DNA of 64,000 nt from a virus: the IMG/VR virus record IMGVR_UViG_3300022752_000018, positions 62,001 through 126,000 of that record. One strand, given 5' to 3'. The position numbers and the translations under genes are program-made. Positions 1 through 12,000 of the stretch are shown here, piece after piece; position 1 is the stretch's first letter; every line of letters begins with the position of its first letter. Below the pieces are notes generated by a model, which worked only from the letters and a program-made list of their open reading frames with translations, searched no databases and was not told the DNA's origin.

Positions 1-3000
1 ACGTATTGGCTGATTTTTCTTAATTGGTTGTAAGAGATCAGTTACTGGTGCTGTACAACTAAACTGACCACTAGTACTTGTAATAGTAACTCCTACTAAT
101 TTCTTACCTAATACACGTTCCTTTAGTTCTTTGAACGCACTGATATTAGCAGCCGCTTGTGTACCAGTTATAACACTAGCAAATGATCTACGATAACTAC
201 GACCTGCAGATATAGTTCTGAAACTTGTATTAAACATTAGATCATAACGAATAGCATCCAATACTAGACCAACGTCTCTACGACACTTGGCTTGATCATA
301 ATCAACTACAGGAGAAATACTTGTAAATGTGTTAATGTTATTCACATAATCAATGATTACATCTTGAAGTCTTGGCTTTTCTTGTACAATTGTGGTACTA
401 ATTTCTTGAAGTAATGGATTGACCCATACTTGATTTGGTAACACTGTTGTTGCAACAGCGCCAGCGCCAGCTTCTATTAGGTTTCTAACCTGTAGAACAA
501 GATCACGTGCCTCTGTAGCAGCCAATGTATTAGTTGAAGCACCTAGAGCAGTGTTAACCGTAGCAAGAACTTGCTCTGACAAGTATGTATATGCTGCTAC
601 AGTAGCAGGAATCTCACCTGCATTTGTAAACACTGTACCGTCATAGTAGGCCTTACCAGCAACCATAGTTTCCATATTGCCGCCATAAATGAGGTCATAT
701 GCCACTGCATCTAATAAGAAACCAATGTCCTCTTCACACTTGTCATCATCATAAGTAAATGAACTCCAAATACTACCTACAGCCGCACTACTTACTTGTG
801 TACTAATCCAAGTTGTCACTGCTGTCTGCAATGTACCCTTAGCAGTCAATATAGCATCAGCGGCTACTTTGAATGATGAGTCACGATTAACAATACCTGC
901 TGGTCTTGCCAGTGCGTATACACTACCGCCTGGTAATGGTACACGAGCAGTTGGTACACTGCCACCGCCAATAATACTTGAAATCAATTCAAAACTACGT
1001 GTGATACTAGCAATTGCATCTGCATCATCTAATAGTTCAACTACTTTCTGCTTGGCAAAATCAATACCGCCTAGTGTTTCTTGTAATTGATCTGTTATAA
1101 CCAAACTACTTGTAGCACGACGATATGCTAGACCTGCTTTTACACTGTTATAATTTGTGCCTAATAATAGATCATATAAGGCTGCATCAATAATTAGTCC
1201 AACATCACGACTGCAACGACTTTGATCATAAGTCTTGTAGTTAGCAGTAATATAAGCTACCACTTCTTCCTTCAAGAATTCCTTATTAGCAATCAAACTA
1301 TTAGCAGCATTGACAGCATTAGGATTAAAAGCAGCACCAATTGGCGGAACATTAACCACTGGTGGGGCTACTTCAACACCTTTGTCAATAATATCAAACA
1401 TTACATCAAATAAGTTTGTAATACGACCAATAGCAGCCTCATTCTTAACTAGTGGAGGCTTCTGACTGATTTCAATTACACGATCACGGATAAACTTAAT
1501 AGCCTGTAGTTGTGGACCAATCTGTGTGCTGGTTACAACATTAGCAGCCTTCTGTAAGTATACACTACCTGCTGTGATACTTTGGAAGTTACTGTTTAAT
1601 ACCATGTCATACATAGCAGCGTCTAAGATCAAGCCTACATCACGAGCACATTTTTCTGTGTTGTATTGTAGGATAAAGCTATCAATATAATCTGCGATAC
1701 GAGCTTGTAATTCAGCTTTTTGTTCTTGTACAGCAATACGAACATAGGCCAATGTTTCATCACCTGCTAAAAAGTCTGGATTAACTCTTAGTGGTACTTG
1801 TTTTACACCACCTTTAACAACATTGATAACAATATCAACCAATTCACCTAGTCTTTGACTTGTTTCAATGCTACCTGCTGTACCTTTAATCTGTTCTAGA
1901 GACTTTTGATAACTCTTTGCTAGCGAACTTCTTGCTACATCAAATATCAAGTTGCCTAGATAGTTATAAGCACGTATTGTAGCTTCAATTTCATCATCTG
2001 GTAAACTCTTTTGACTTGTACCTGCATAGTATGCCTGGCCTGCCCAGTTGCTTTCCATGTTACCACCGTAGGTTAAATCATAGAAGATAGCGTCAAGAAC
2101 TAGATCTAGATCTTCATTACATTGTTTTCTATCAAAACTAAAATCTGTAGAGTATATACCAGCTGGATTATTTTGGAATCCTTCTCTGTTTTGACGTTGT
2201 TGTTCATCAATCCAATCAATAACTTCGGCCTTTAAGAAATCTCTATTGGCTTCAATTAAGTCACGTGCTTTACGAATACCCAAATCATTAGCGTTATTAT
2301 TTCCACCTACTGGCAATGGCAATTGTTTGCTAGGTAAGTTTAATAATCCATTAACTGTAGTTAAGTTTGCTGCTCGTATCACTGATATTAGTAGATCCAT
2401 CAATTGTGTAATTCTATTGTATGGACGGCCTCCTGAAGTGATTCCTGGAATCTGACCTTCACCTTTCTGATAAGCAACAAAAGTTGGGTATCTTGCTGGT
2501 AATCTTTGTAAGATTGTTTTCAAGAATGTGAACAATAAGGCACTTTGTTCTTTTTGTGGATATACACTATTAGTTGTTGTACCTGTGGCCAGTGCGCTAG
2601 CACTTTGCTGTCTCCAATAACTACGAGCAACTGTACTTGTTCTGAAACTTGATCCAAACATTAAGTCATAACGTATTGCATCTAATGTTAGTAACACATC
2701 ACGTTCACACTTTTCAATATCATATGTGAACATTTCATAAACTGTGCCTTCACCAGTAGCAGCGGTTGGAGCACCTGTAGCAATAAATGTTGAATCTACA
2801 GTAGCAGCAAATGTACCAGTAGAATATGTAGTCCATGATGTTACAGGAGATCCAGGTGATTTAATCTTATATCTGCGACCTGCAACCATATCACTGGCTT
2901 TTAGCACTCTTACTACTTTACCATTACCTGTACCTGGTGTATTATTTGCCACAAACTCATCACCCACTGCTGCTGTGTTACCACTAGCACGATGGTTAGC

Positions 3001-6000
3001 CCATGTTGTTGTAGTACCAAAATCAGCAATCTTATAGGTCTCGCCCTGTACAATGGATGTTACTGGGATTACTACAAACCAATCTGTCCAAGTTCCGACT
3101 GCAACAATATCATTACTGCTTGGAGCAAGTGAACCAAACTCTCTTAGTGGTCCTGATGCTGGATCTGTAATTGCTACTGGACTAGCATTAAATCTAGCTG
3201 CATCTAGTTGCAATCTTACCCATTCTGTAATTTGACTTTGAATACTGTTCCTACCACTATAGCCAGTATTTGCGTCATCATTAGTCTTCATAAGTTCGAT
3301 CATTGTATTGGCATTTTTCAAATCTTCTTCAACCCATGAAATATCTGGTGTTGAAATATTTTCTTTTGACCAATACGCACTGCCTATAAATGGTGTTTGC
3401 TCTTTATTAGTTTGTTTTGCGACCCAGAAAGTTCCTTCAAATACAACTAAATCACGAGCAACATATGTTGAACTATTTTTCCATGAGCCTTTCCATGTAT
3501 AGCCTGTTCTTACAAAATCTCTAATTACAAATGCTAGATTTTTTGCTGTTTGAGCACCTGCTACACTGCCTGCTTCACCTGTTACTTGTGGGAAAATTAC
3601 TTGAATGTCACTAACATCAATACCTTGAGCAATTAATTCTACATAACCCTTCAACTTTGTGAAAGCACTAATAGTAGCATCAATTTCATCTTGATCTGGT
3701 AATGTAGCGTTTTGACCTGGGGCACTTAAATCACCAGCACGAGTTCCTCTATAATATGCACCACCGGCAATAATACTTTCCATATTACCACCATAGGTCA
3801 TGTCATAATACACTGCATCAAGTATTAGATCTAAGTCTCTCGCACATGTTGACTCTACAAAATCTAAATCTACTAGATTAGGATCTGTTCTTAAGAACTT
3901 TAGAACTTGAGATTTGATAAAGTCTCTATTAGATTCAATTAAGTTTCTAGCAAAACCATACTTAACTGTACCACTTCTTGTTGTATTATAGCCTGTTGGG
4001 CTTGGTAATACATAAGCAGGAATAGCCTTCTCACCCTTGTCAACAATGTTGATCAATAGATCCATTCTATCTTTAACACGCTCTAAGGCTGTAGCATTTG
4101 TACTAACAATAGAACTTAATTTTTCCTTGGCAAACTTAAATGCTTCGATAGTAGCAAACTTCTGTTCACCTACTACTTTACTGGCCACAGCACGGAAATA
4201 TGCACGAGCAGCAGTAATAGTACGGAAGTTACTATTAAACATCATGTCATAACGAACAGCATCAATAATACTTCGTATATCTTCTTGACAATCAGATTGA
4301 TTGTATGTTAAAGCACCTTGGAATCTATCATCAATGTAGTCAGTTACTAATGTTGGAACATTGGGTTGACCATTAGCACCAGTTTTACTATCCACAAGAG
4401 CATCGCTTAGATCAACTAGATCTTGATCTACCCAATCTGTGTCTGCTGGATCTTCTGTTGGATCTGCAACATTATTATCTACACTTGCTATAACAACTTG
4501 AATTAGATCAGCAGCCGCAGCACCAGCAAAAGAATCACCTGCTGAACCTGTCTTATTTTGCTCAATTGTATATAAAGCCACTTTTTCTAATATAGCATCT
4601 CTTAATAGTTCAAATGTAGCAACACTGCCATCTTTTTGACCACTTACTACTAGGTTTACTGTGCCATTACCTGTACCTGCAACTGCGGCTGTGAATGTAT
4701 CACCTACTGCATATGTAACACCAGTTGTACCAGCAGCAATATTCCAATCTGTAAGGCTTCCTGCTGTACCTAAACTAACAATCTTATACTTTTTACCTGC
4801 CACAAAACTACCAGCTGTAACTGGTGTACCAGTAATTACTCTATCACCTGTGCCTAATACATCTGACAATCCACTGAATCCACGATAGTAAGCGTTACCA
4901 GCTAACTGGCTGCGATAGTTGCTGCCAAACATTACATCATAACGTACACTATCAATAACATCATCAATATCTGCTTCACATTGTGTTTTCTGTGCGCCAG
5001 CATAACCAATATCAAACTTGGTTGTTAGTAATGTATTAACTTCAGCTTTAACAGCGTTTCTGAAACTAGTAAGATTAATAGCATCACTTAGAGCAACTAA
5101 TTTACTATCCACCCAACTTGTGCTTGGTAGGTCTGCGGCTAGTGCTGACGTTGAAACTTTACCATCAATTAGAGGAACAATAACTTCTTTTAATAATGAT
5201 TTAGCTTTGGCAGCAGCAGTACCAGTTGCATCACCTTGTCCAAACTTTTGTACCACTGCATTTTGTTTGGTATTTCTAATAGTTGTGGCCCAACTTTGAC
5301 CTCGTGCTACAACTTCTAGAAGATCACCTAAATAATTGTATGCGGCAATACTTTGATCTAATTCACCTAATAATGAATCTGGAGTATCTGTACCTGCAAC
5401 CTTTACTGTACCATCATAGTAGGCCTTACCTGCAAGATGACTTGCTGTTCTACCACCATAGGTTAAATCATAAAGTACAGCATCAAGCAAGAAGCCAACA
5501 TCTCTTTCACACTTGTCTAAATCGTAATCAAATATTAACTTTAATGTTGTATTATTTGGCCAATCTGTATAAACAGGAGTCGAAGAAGTGCTATTTACAG
5601 TATCATATTTTCCTGCTTTTGTACCATCCTGTGCTCTTAATACACCAGTAAATGTTGTTGATGTTTTACTTGTATAAGTAACAACTTCTGTACCAATTAC
5701 TAGTTTACCTGCCTCTGGGAATCCTTCTGTGCTGGTAACTGTAATAGTAGTTGCCGATGTAGATAATGCACCGTTTAATTGTGTATTAATATTCTTAATA
5801 AATCCTGTTACTTCAGCAACTAGGAAGTTTCTATTACCAGAAATTAACTTCACAGCGTTTAGATAGTCTACATCAGCAGCAGTTCCAGCACCTGAAGTTG
5901 GGGCAGGCATGACAAATGGTCTCTTTGGAGTAAAGTTTGGACCATCTTTCAATAATTTAATGATTAAATCAAAACTGCTGTTAACTCTTTGCTTGGCTTC

Positions 6001-9000
6001 AAATTGCTTACTTGTAGGTTTTACATCTTTTAATTGAACTACTTCAGCTAGGACTTCTTTCAATCTTTCATAAGCAGCAACAGTTTGAATGATCTGCTTT
6101 GGAATAATTGATTTTGGTGTAACTGCACCATCAAAGTAACTAATAGCAGCCTGTGTTGTATCAACATTACCACCATATAGTACATCATAGCACAGTGCAT
6201 CAATTAAGAAACCTACGTCACGAGCACATTTATCTCTGTTATAAGCAAAATTAAAGTCAACAAATTCTGTAACACTTGTCTTTAATTTGTTTACTGTTGC
6301 TGTTACGCCTAGTTTATCAAAGAATACTTTAATACCACTATCTGTCCATGAGGTAGATGGGGCTACGGCAGGAGCAAGATCAAGTACAACTGTACCAGTA
6401 CCAGTACCTGCTGTAACAGCCGCTGTGAATATATCACCTACAGCATAAGTCACACCTGATGTTCCAGCAGCAGTATTCCACTGAGCATTTGTAGTACCTG
6501 TTAAATTAGTAATTCTATAATTCTTACCAACAGTTGCGGCACTAATAGTAATACTTGTATCATCAATATAATCAGTAATGATATCAATTAAATTATTGGC
6601 TGGTGTAACACTAGCACTGGTATTATCATCAATAATTGTCTTTAACTGAGCATAAGCAGCAATAGTTAATGCCTTTTCTCCAGTACCTAATGCTAGTCCA
6701 ACGTCACTTGTTTTACCATAATAAGCAGCAGCAGCAATTCTTGTTTCTAAATTACCACCGTATGTTAGGTCATAACGTAGTGCATCTAAGATATATTCGA
6801 CATCACGACGACAAGCATTTTCATCATAACTTGGGTTATTAAAAGTTGCTTTGTTATTATTAATCCAAGTAATTAAACTATTTTCAATAGTTGTACGATT
6901 ATTTTCAATGTCATTACGTAAGTCCCTACGATCAGGAACAAAAGCATTGCCTGTACCACTTGTTGGATCAGTTACTAGGAATGCTGGCTCAACTGCTAGA
7001 CCATTTTCTAGTATACTTAGTATAATATCCATACTACGTGCTACACGTAACTGGCTAGTAGTTTCTGCATTGGTTGGATTACCAGTAATGGCTGGTTTTA
7101 CAATTTCTAACAACTTTTCTTTCAAGTGTTGGAATGAGGCAAGAGTAGCAGATTTTTGATCTTTCACAACTACACTGGCCATTTGTCTGTAATAACTTCT
7201 ACCAGCTACAATACTACGAATATTGCTGTTAAATAACATATCATATTTTACAGCATCAATTACATAACCAACGTCACGAGCACACTTAGCTCTATCATAA
7301 CCAAATAATACATAGTTGTCATCTACAAATTGTACAACTGAATCTTTGATAGATTCCTTATTAGCTTGTAGGCTTCTATGAGCATTCACTAGATTTGGGT
7401 CAACCCATGATAAGTCTGGAGTGCTTGAAATTGTTCTTAATGCTGTAGTTAGATTTTCATCATTAGCATCGTCAATTAATTTAAGAATTAATTTAACGCA
7501 AGTTTCCATATCTAAAGCAGCACTTAAACTACCATCACTACCATTTGGACTACGAACTTGTAAAGTATTATTTCCAACTGTTGGTGTCCACTCTAGGTCT
7601 TGTGCTACTGATACTACTAAGTTTCTCAAATATGAATAAGCTCTTAATGTAGCTGTTACTTCATCACTTTGTGTTCCAGCTAGGTCTAATTGACTTAGTG
7701 TACCTGCAACATAACTTCTACCAGCTATTTCAGACTCTAATGTACCACCATATGTTGTGTCATAGAATAAGGCATCAAGAATATAGTCTAAATCACGACG
7801 ACATTTTGTTAAATCAAATCCTGTTGGTACTGGGAAATCAACAGCTGATTTGATTTTCTCAAAACGCATTCCAGTAGTTTTACCTGTTGAACCACCAAAT
7901 GTTACTAGTTCGCTGCCATCTAAGTTAGCCAACTTAAATTCTGTAGTTCTTGTGATAGAATTTGTTGTTGTATTAGTTGGTGTGCCTACTACTTTATACA
8001 CTGTTGGATTTGAATATCCATTAATTGTACTTAGGCCAAACATCTTACCACTAACACGAACTAAATCTCCAGCTGCTAATACTACTGGATCTGTCAAATC
8101 TGTATAATTAACAGTAAATGTACCATCTTTACGGTATGTGTTTACTGTTACACCATTTGTTGTTGTTGAGCTCACAAACTTATGTACTACTTCAGCTGTG
8201 ATCAATTGTAAACCAGGTGTATTGATGTATGTAATAACATCATCAATAATAAAGTCTCTGTTCTTTTCAACTAGATCACGAGCACGTTTGTATTCAATAC
8301 TACGTCCTGAAGATGGGAAAGGAATCATAAACTTAGGTACAGCATCCTCACCTTTGTCTAAGATTTCTAAAATAATATCCATATTACGTTGAACACTATT
8401 AACTGCTAGTGAATTTGCCTTAACAAGTTCCACAGCTAATTTTTTCAAGTGCTTGAATGAACCAAGAGTAGCTAATTTTTGGCTACCTGTTACCTTGGCT
8501 GTATTTGCTCTTAGATATGAACGTCCAGCACTAATACTACGGAAGTTACTGACAAACATCAAATCATAACTAAGTGCATCAACAATTAGTCCAACATCAC
8601 GAGCACATTTTTCTTTATCAAATTGATTTAGTGTAAAGTTTGCATCTATATATGATACAACTTCTTCTTTAATAAAATTATAATTCTTACGTAAAATATT
8701 TACGGCTGTATAGCGATCAATATCCTCCTCACTGGTTCTCATTGGTACAGGATATGTGATTGCTCCATTATCTACACCAAAACCAGCAGATTCACTAACA
8801 CTATATCCACTATCTGGACTATAACTTATACCATTTACTTTAGCATTCGTAATAATTTGACCTAAATCATTAACTCTTGCACCATCTAAGATATCAATAA
8901 CAATATCAAATCTTGTACTAATTTCTTCTTTAGCGCTTGGAGCAACAATTCTCTGTAGTGTTATTGCCTTTGCAGCTTTCAAACTGGCTACTGTCTGTAC

Positions 9001-12000
9001 TTTTTGTGCGCCGACTACTTCACTGGCGTAGGCACGAAGATAGCTGATAGCAGCAGTAATAGTTTTATAATTACTACCAAAAATCATATCACTTAAGATA
9101 GCATCTAGAATTAATCCTACGTCTCTATAGCATTTTGGCTTGTTAAAACTAAAATTATCAAAAAAGCTATTAGCCATAAACTTAATTGTTTCTGTCTTAA
9201 TATCTTCTTTAGCCGCTAAAACCGCATCACGAATAGCCTTATATGTCGCTGGCTGATAGGTTGTTGTTGGAAATGCTGTTGTAGTTGTACCTAATGTTAG
9301 GTCTGTAGCAGTGTTAACACGAGCAAATTGTGTATCGCCATCACTGATTGTATACCAATTAATATTGATATAGGCCAACATTTCAGCACGGATAAATTCA
9401 CGGTTAGCCATCAACAAATTAAATGCACGAACTTTATTTGTATCTGTGGTTGCTGTTAGCCCAATTGGTTGCTTAAGTCTTTGAATACTATCTTCACTGT
9501 TATTTGGACCTTCTATTAATATCTCATTGATAATATCAATTAAATTACCTACTGCCACAACTTCACTGCCTGTAGCTGCTGGTAGATCGATACGCTGTGG
9601 TACTGCACCTTGCCATGGATTTGGAACTGGGCTACATGTCAATACGTCACGTAATAGTTCTTTCATGTATTTGTAAGCATTTACTGTTTGTTTTATCTGA
9701 TTTGGAAGTACGCTCTTTAATACATTTTTTTCTTCATTAAAGTCGTAATAGAAAATACCGGCAGTTACTGCTTGACGATTACCTCCATGTACTAGATCAA
9801 AGCACACACTATCAATAATAAATCCTATGTCTCTAGCACACTTTACTTTATCATAATCAAATCCAGGATATGCTCTTGATAGATATAATACAACATCATT
9901 TTTAATAAATTCTTTATTAGCCTGTAGTAAAGCATATGCCTTATCTAAACCGTCATCACTTAAACGGCTACCGTTTGGCTGGATAAAATCACTTGTGCCA
10001 ACAATTTCTGTTTCAAGTTGTTTTAAGAATAAACTAAACAAGCCACCTAGTTTGTTTACCTGTGTTTGAGTAGTTGCTACTAGATCAACAGAAGGAGTAC
10101 CTACTGCAAACTTTTGTAATACAGTATTTTGACCGCCTTCGATTGGATCTAAAATTACCACACGCTGAGCTAATAATTGAGCACGTCCAAACGAATCTAT
10201 TGTGGCAGGAACTTCCTCACTGCTCTTTAATTGACTTAGGCCACTAGCATAGTTAAAATATCTTTTAGCTGCGTCTAATGTTTGACTATTACCACCATAT
10301 ACTATATCATAACATATAGCATCAATAGCATAGCCAACATCACGGCCACAAGTTTCTTGGCTATAATTATAGGCTACAATATTTGGTAAATTATTGTTAA
10401 TATAATCAATTACTTCAGCTACAATAAATGGTTTATTTGCTTGTAGATTTTTTACTAGATTAAGCACTGCATCTTCTGTATCTTGTTGACCTGGGAATTT
10501 AATACGATAGTCAGCTATTGCTGCATTAGTATTGGTAGGATCAATAATAGCTTGAATAAATGCCTTACCACCAAGAGCGCTCGCACTTGTGTTATTTGGT
10601 GATAATGCTCTTGTTACGATTTCAAAACTTGATTGTACTCTTGCTAATAGTGTTGCATCTTCTTGTACTATTGGAACAATCTTATCTCTAACAAACTTGT
10701 ATGCTTCGATAGTAGCTGTTTCTTGTCCTTGTGCTACTGTATAAGTATTTGCCACTGCTGTCAAGTACGTAATTGCAGCCTTAATTGTTTTATAATTTGT
10801 ACCAAGAATCATGTCATCTACTACAGCTTCAATAACAAGTGTAATATCACGCTTACATTTGGATGTGACAAAGGCTAAGCTAGAATAATTTTTCTTTAAA
10901 AAGTCAATAGCTTCGTCAGCAATTTGTGCCTTTCTATCTAGTACAGTTTCTCTTAATATTTTATATTCTGGTTCTGCTGCATCAAGATCAGGACCAATTA
11001 ATAAAGAAGGACTTTTTGGGCCTTCTGTTACTATTCTACTAATAATGTTAAATTCATCAGTAATAATTCTTTTAGCTGTATCACTACCTGCTGGTAAAGA
11101 TGTATTTTGTATAACATTATTTCCGGTACTGGTAAAAGCTTGAGCCTTAACTACAGATCTAGCGGCTATCAGAGCACGTTGGATGGCCGCTGCTGTTTGT
11201 TCTTGCTGTTGTATACCTGTAGTAATATCATCCTTAGCCCAATAACGTAGACCACTGAATGTACTTTGTGTAGTACCTTCATATAATAAGTCAAAGGCTA
11301 AACTATCTACTATAAGGCCATTATCTCTATCACAGGTTTTTTGGTTGTAATCGGCAAAAAGTACACCATCACCAATGTTTGGACGCTTGGCTAAATTCTT
11401 AAATGTGATCTGACGACCAGCTGACTTCTTAACAACACCACGATATAATGGATCACTGGCACCACGACTAACTAGACCGTAGTTACCAAATGAGCTGTTT
11501 GACAAGTTAACTGAACAGAAACCACCGTTCTCACACATAAAGCTGATGTCACAGCAAATTGTAAAGATGGACACCAACTGTGTGTTACCTCTGTTCAACA
11601 TGTGAATACCAATACCACCTTGGTTGTACTGTGTAAACGCATCACAAACCATTGAACGTAGACCAGTTGTCACTGCACCGTCAACACGCATACCTGTACC
11701 AGTAGTTGTAATACTTGTAACAGCCTGTGTGTATGGTGATGTTACGATTTCACCAGCACTTCCGTCTGGTGGGAAACATACCGCAGCACTTGGTGCAATA
11801 TGTCCTTTAAAATTCATACAAAAGATATAAGCGCCATTATATACCCAGAAGATATCCTTGGTTGGGTTCTTTGGACGAACTGTGGTGTTACGCAAGTTGT
11901 CACCAACAACTGACACACGAGCTGGAACACGTAATGGGTTGTCTTCAATATATTCCCCACTCTTTAAGAATATAGTTGTGCCAGGAGTCGCTATGCTCAG

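Noticed and set aside
869-11830. Many plus-strand open frames of 60-120 codons across the left 12 kb
   Set aside because: They are reverse-strand shadows of the giant minus-strand gene, lack ribosome sites and encode low-complexity Thr/Ala/Val sequences from the repeats.
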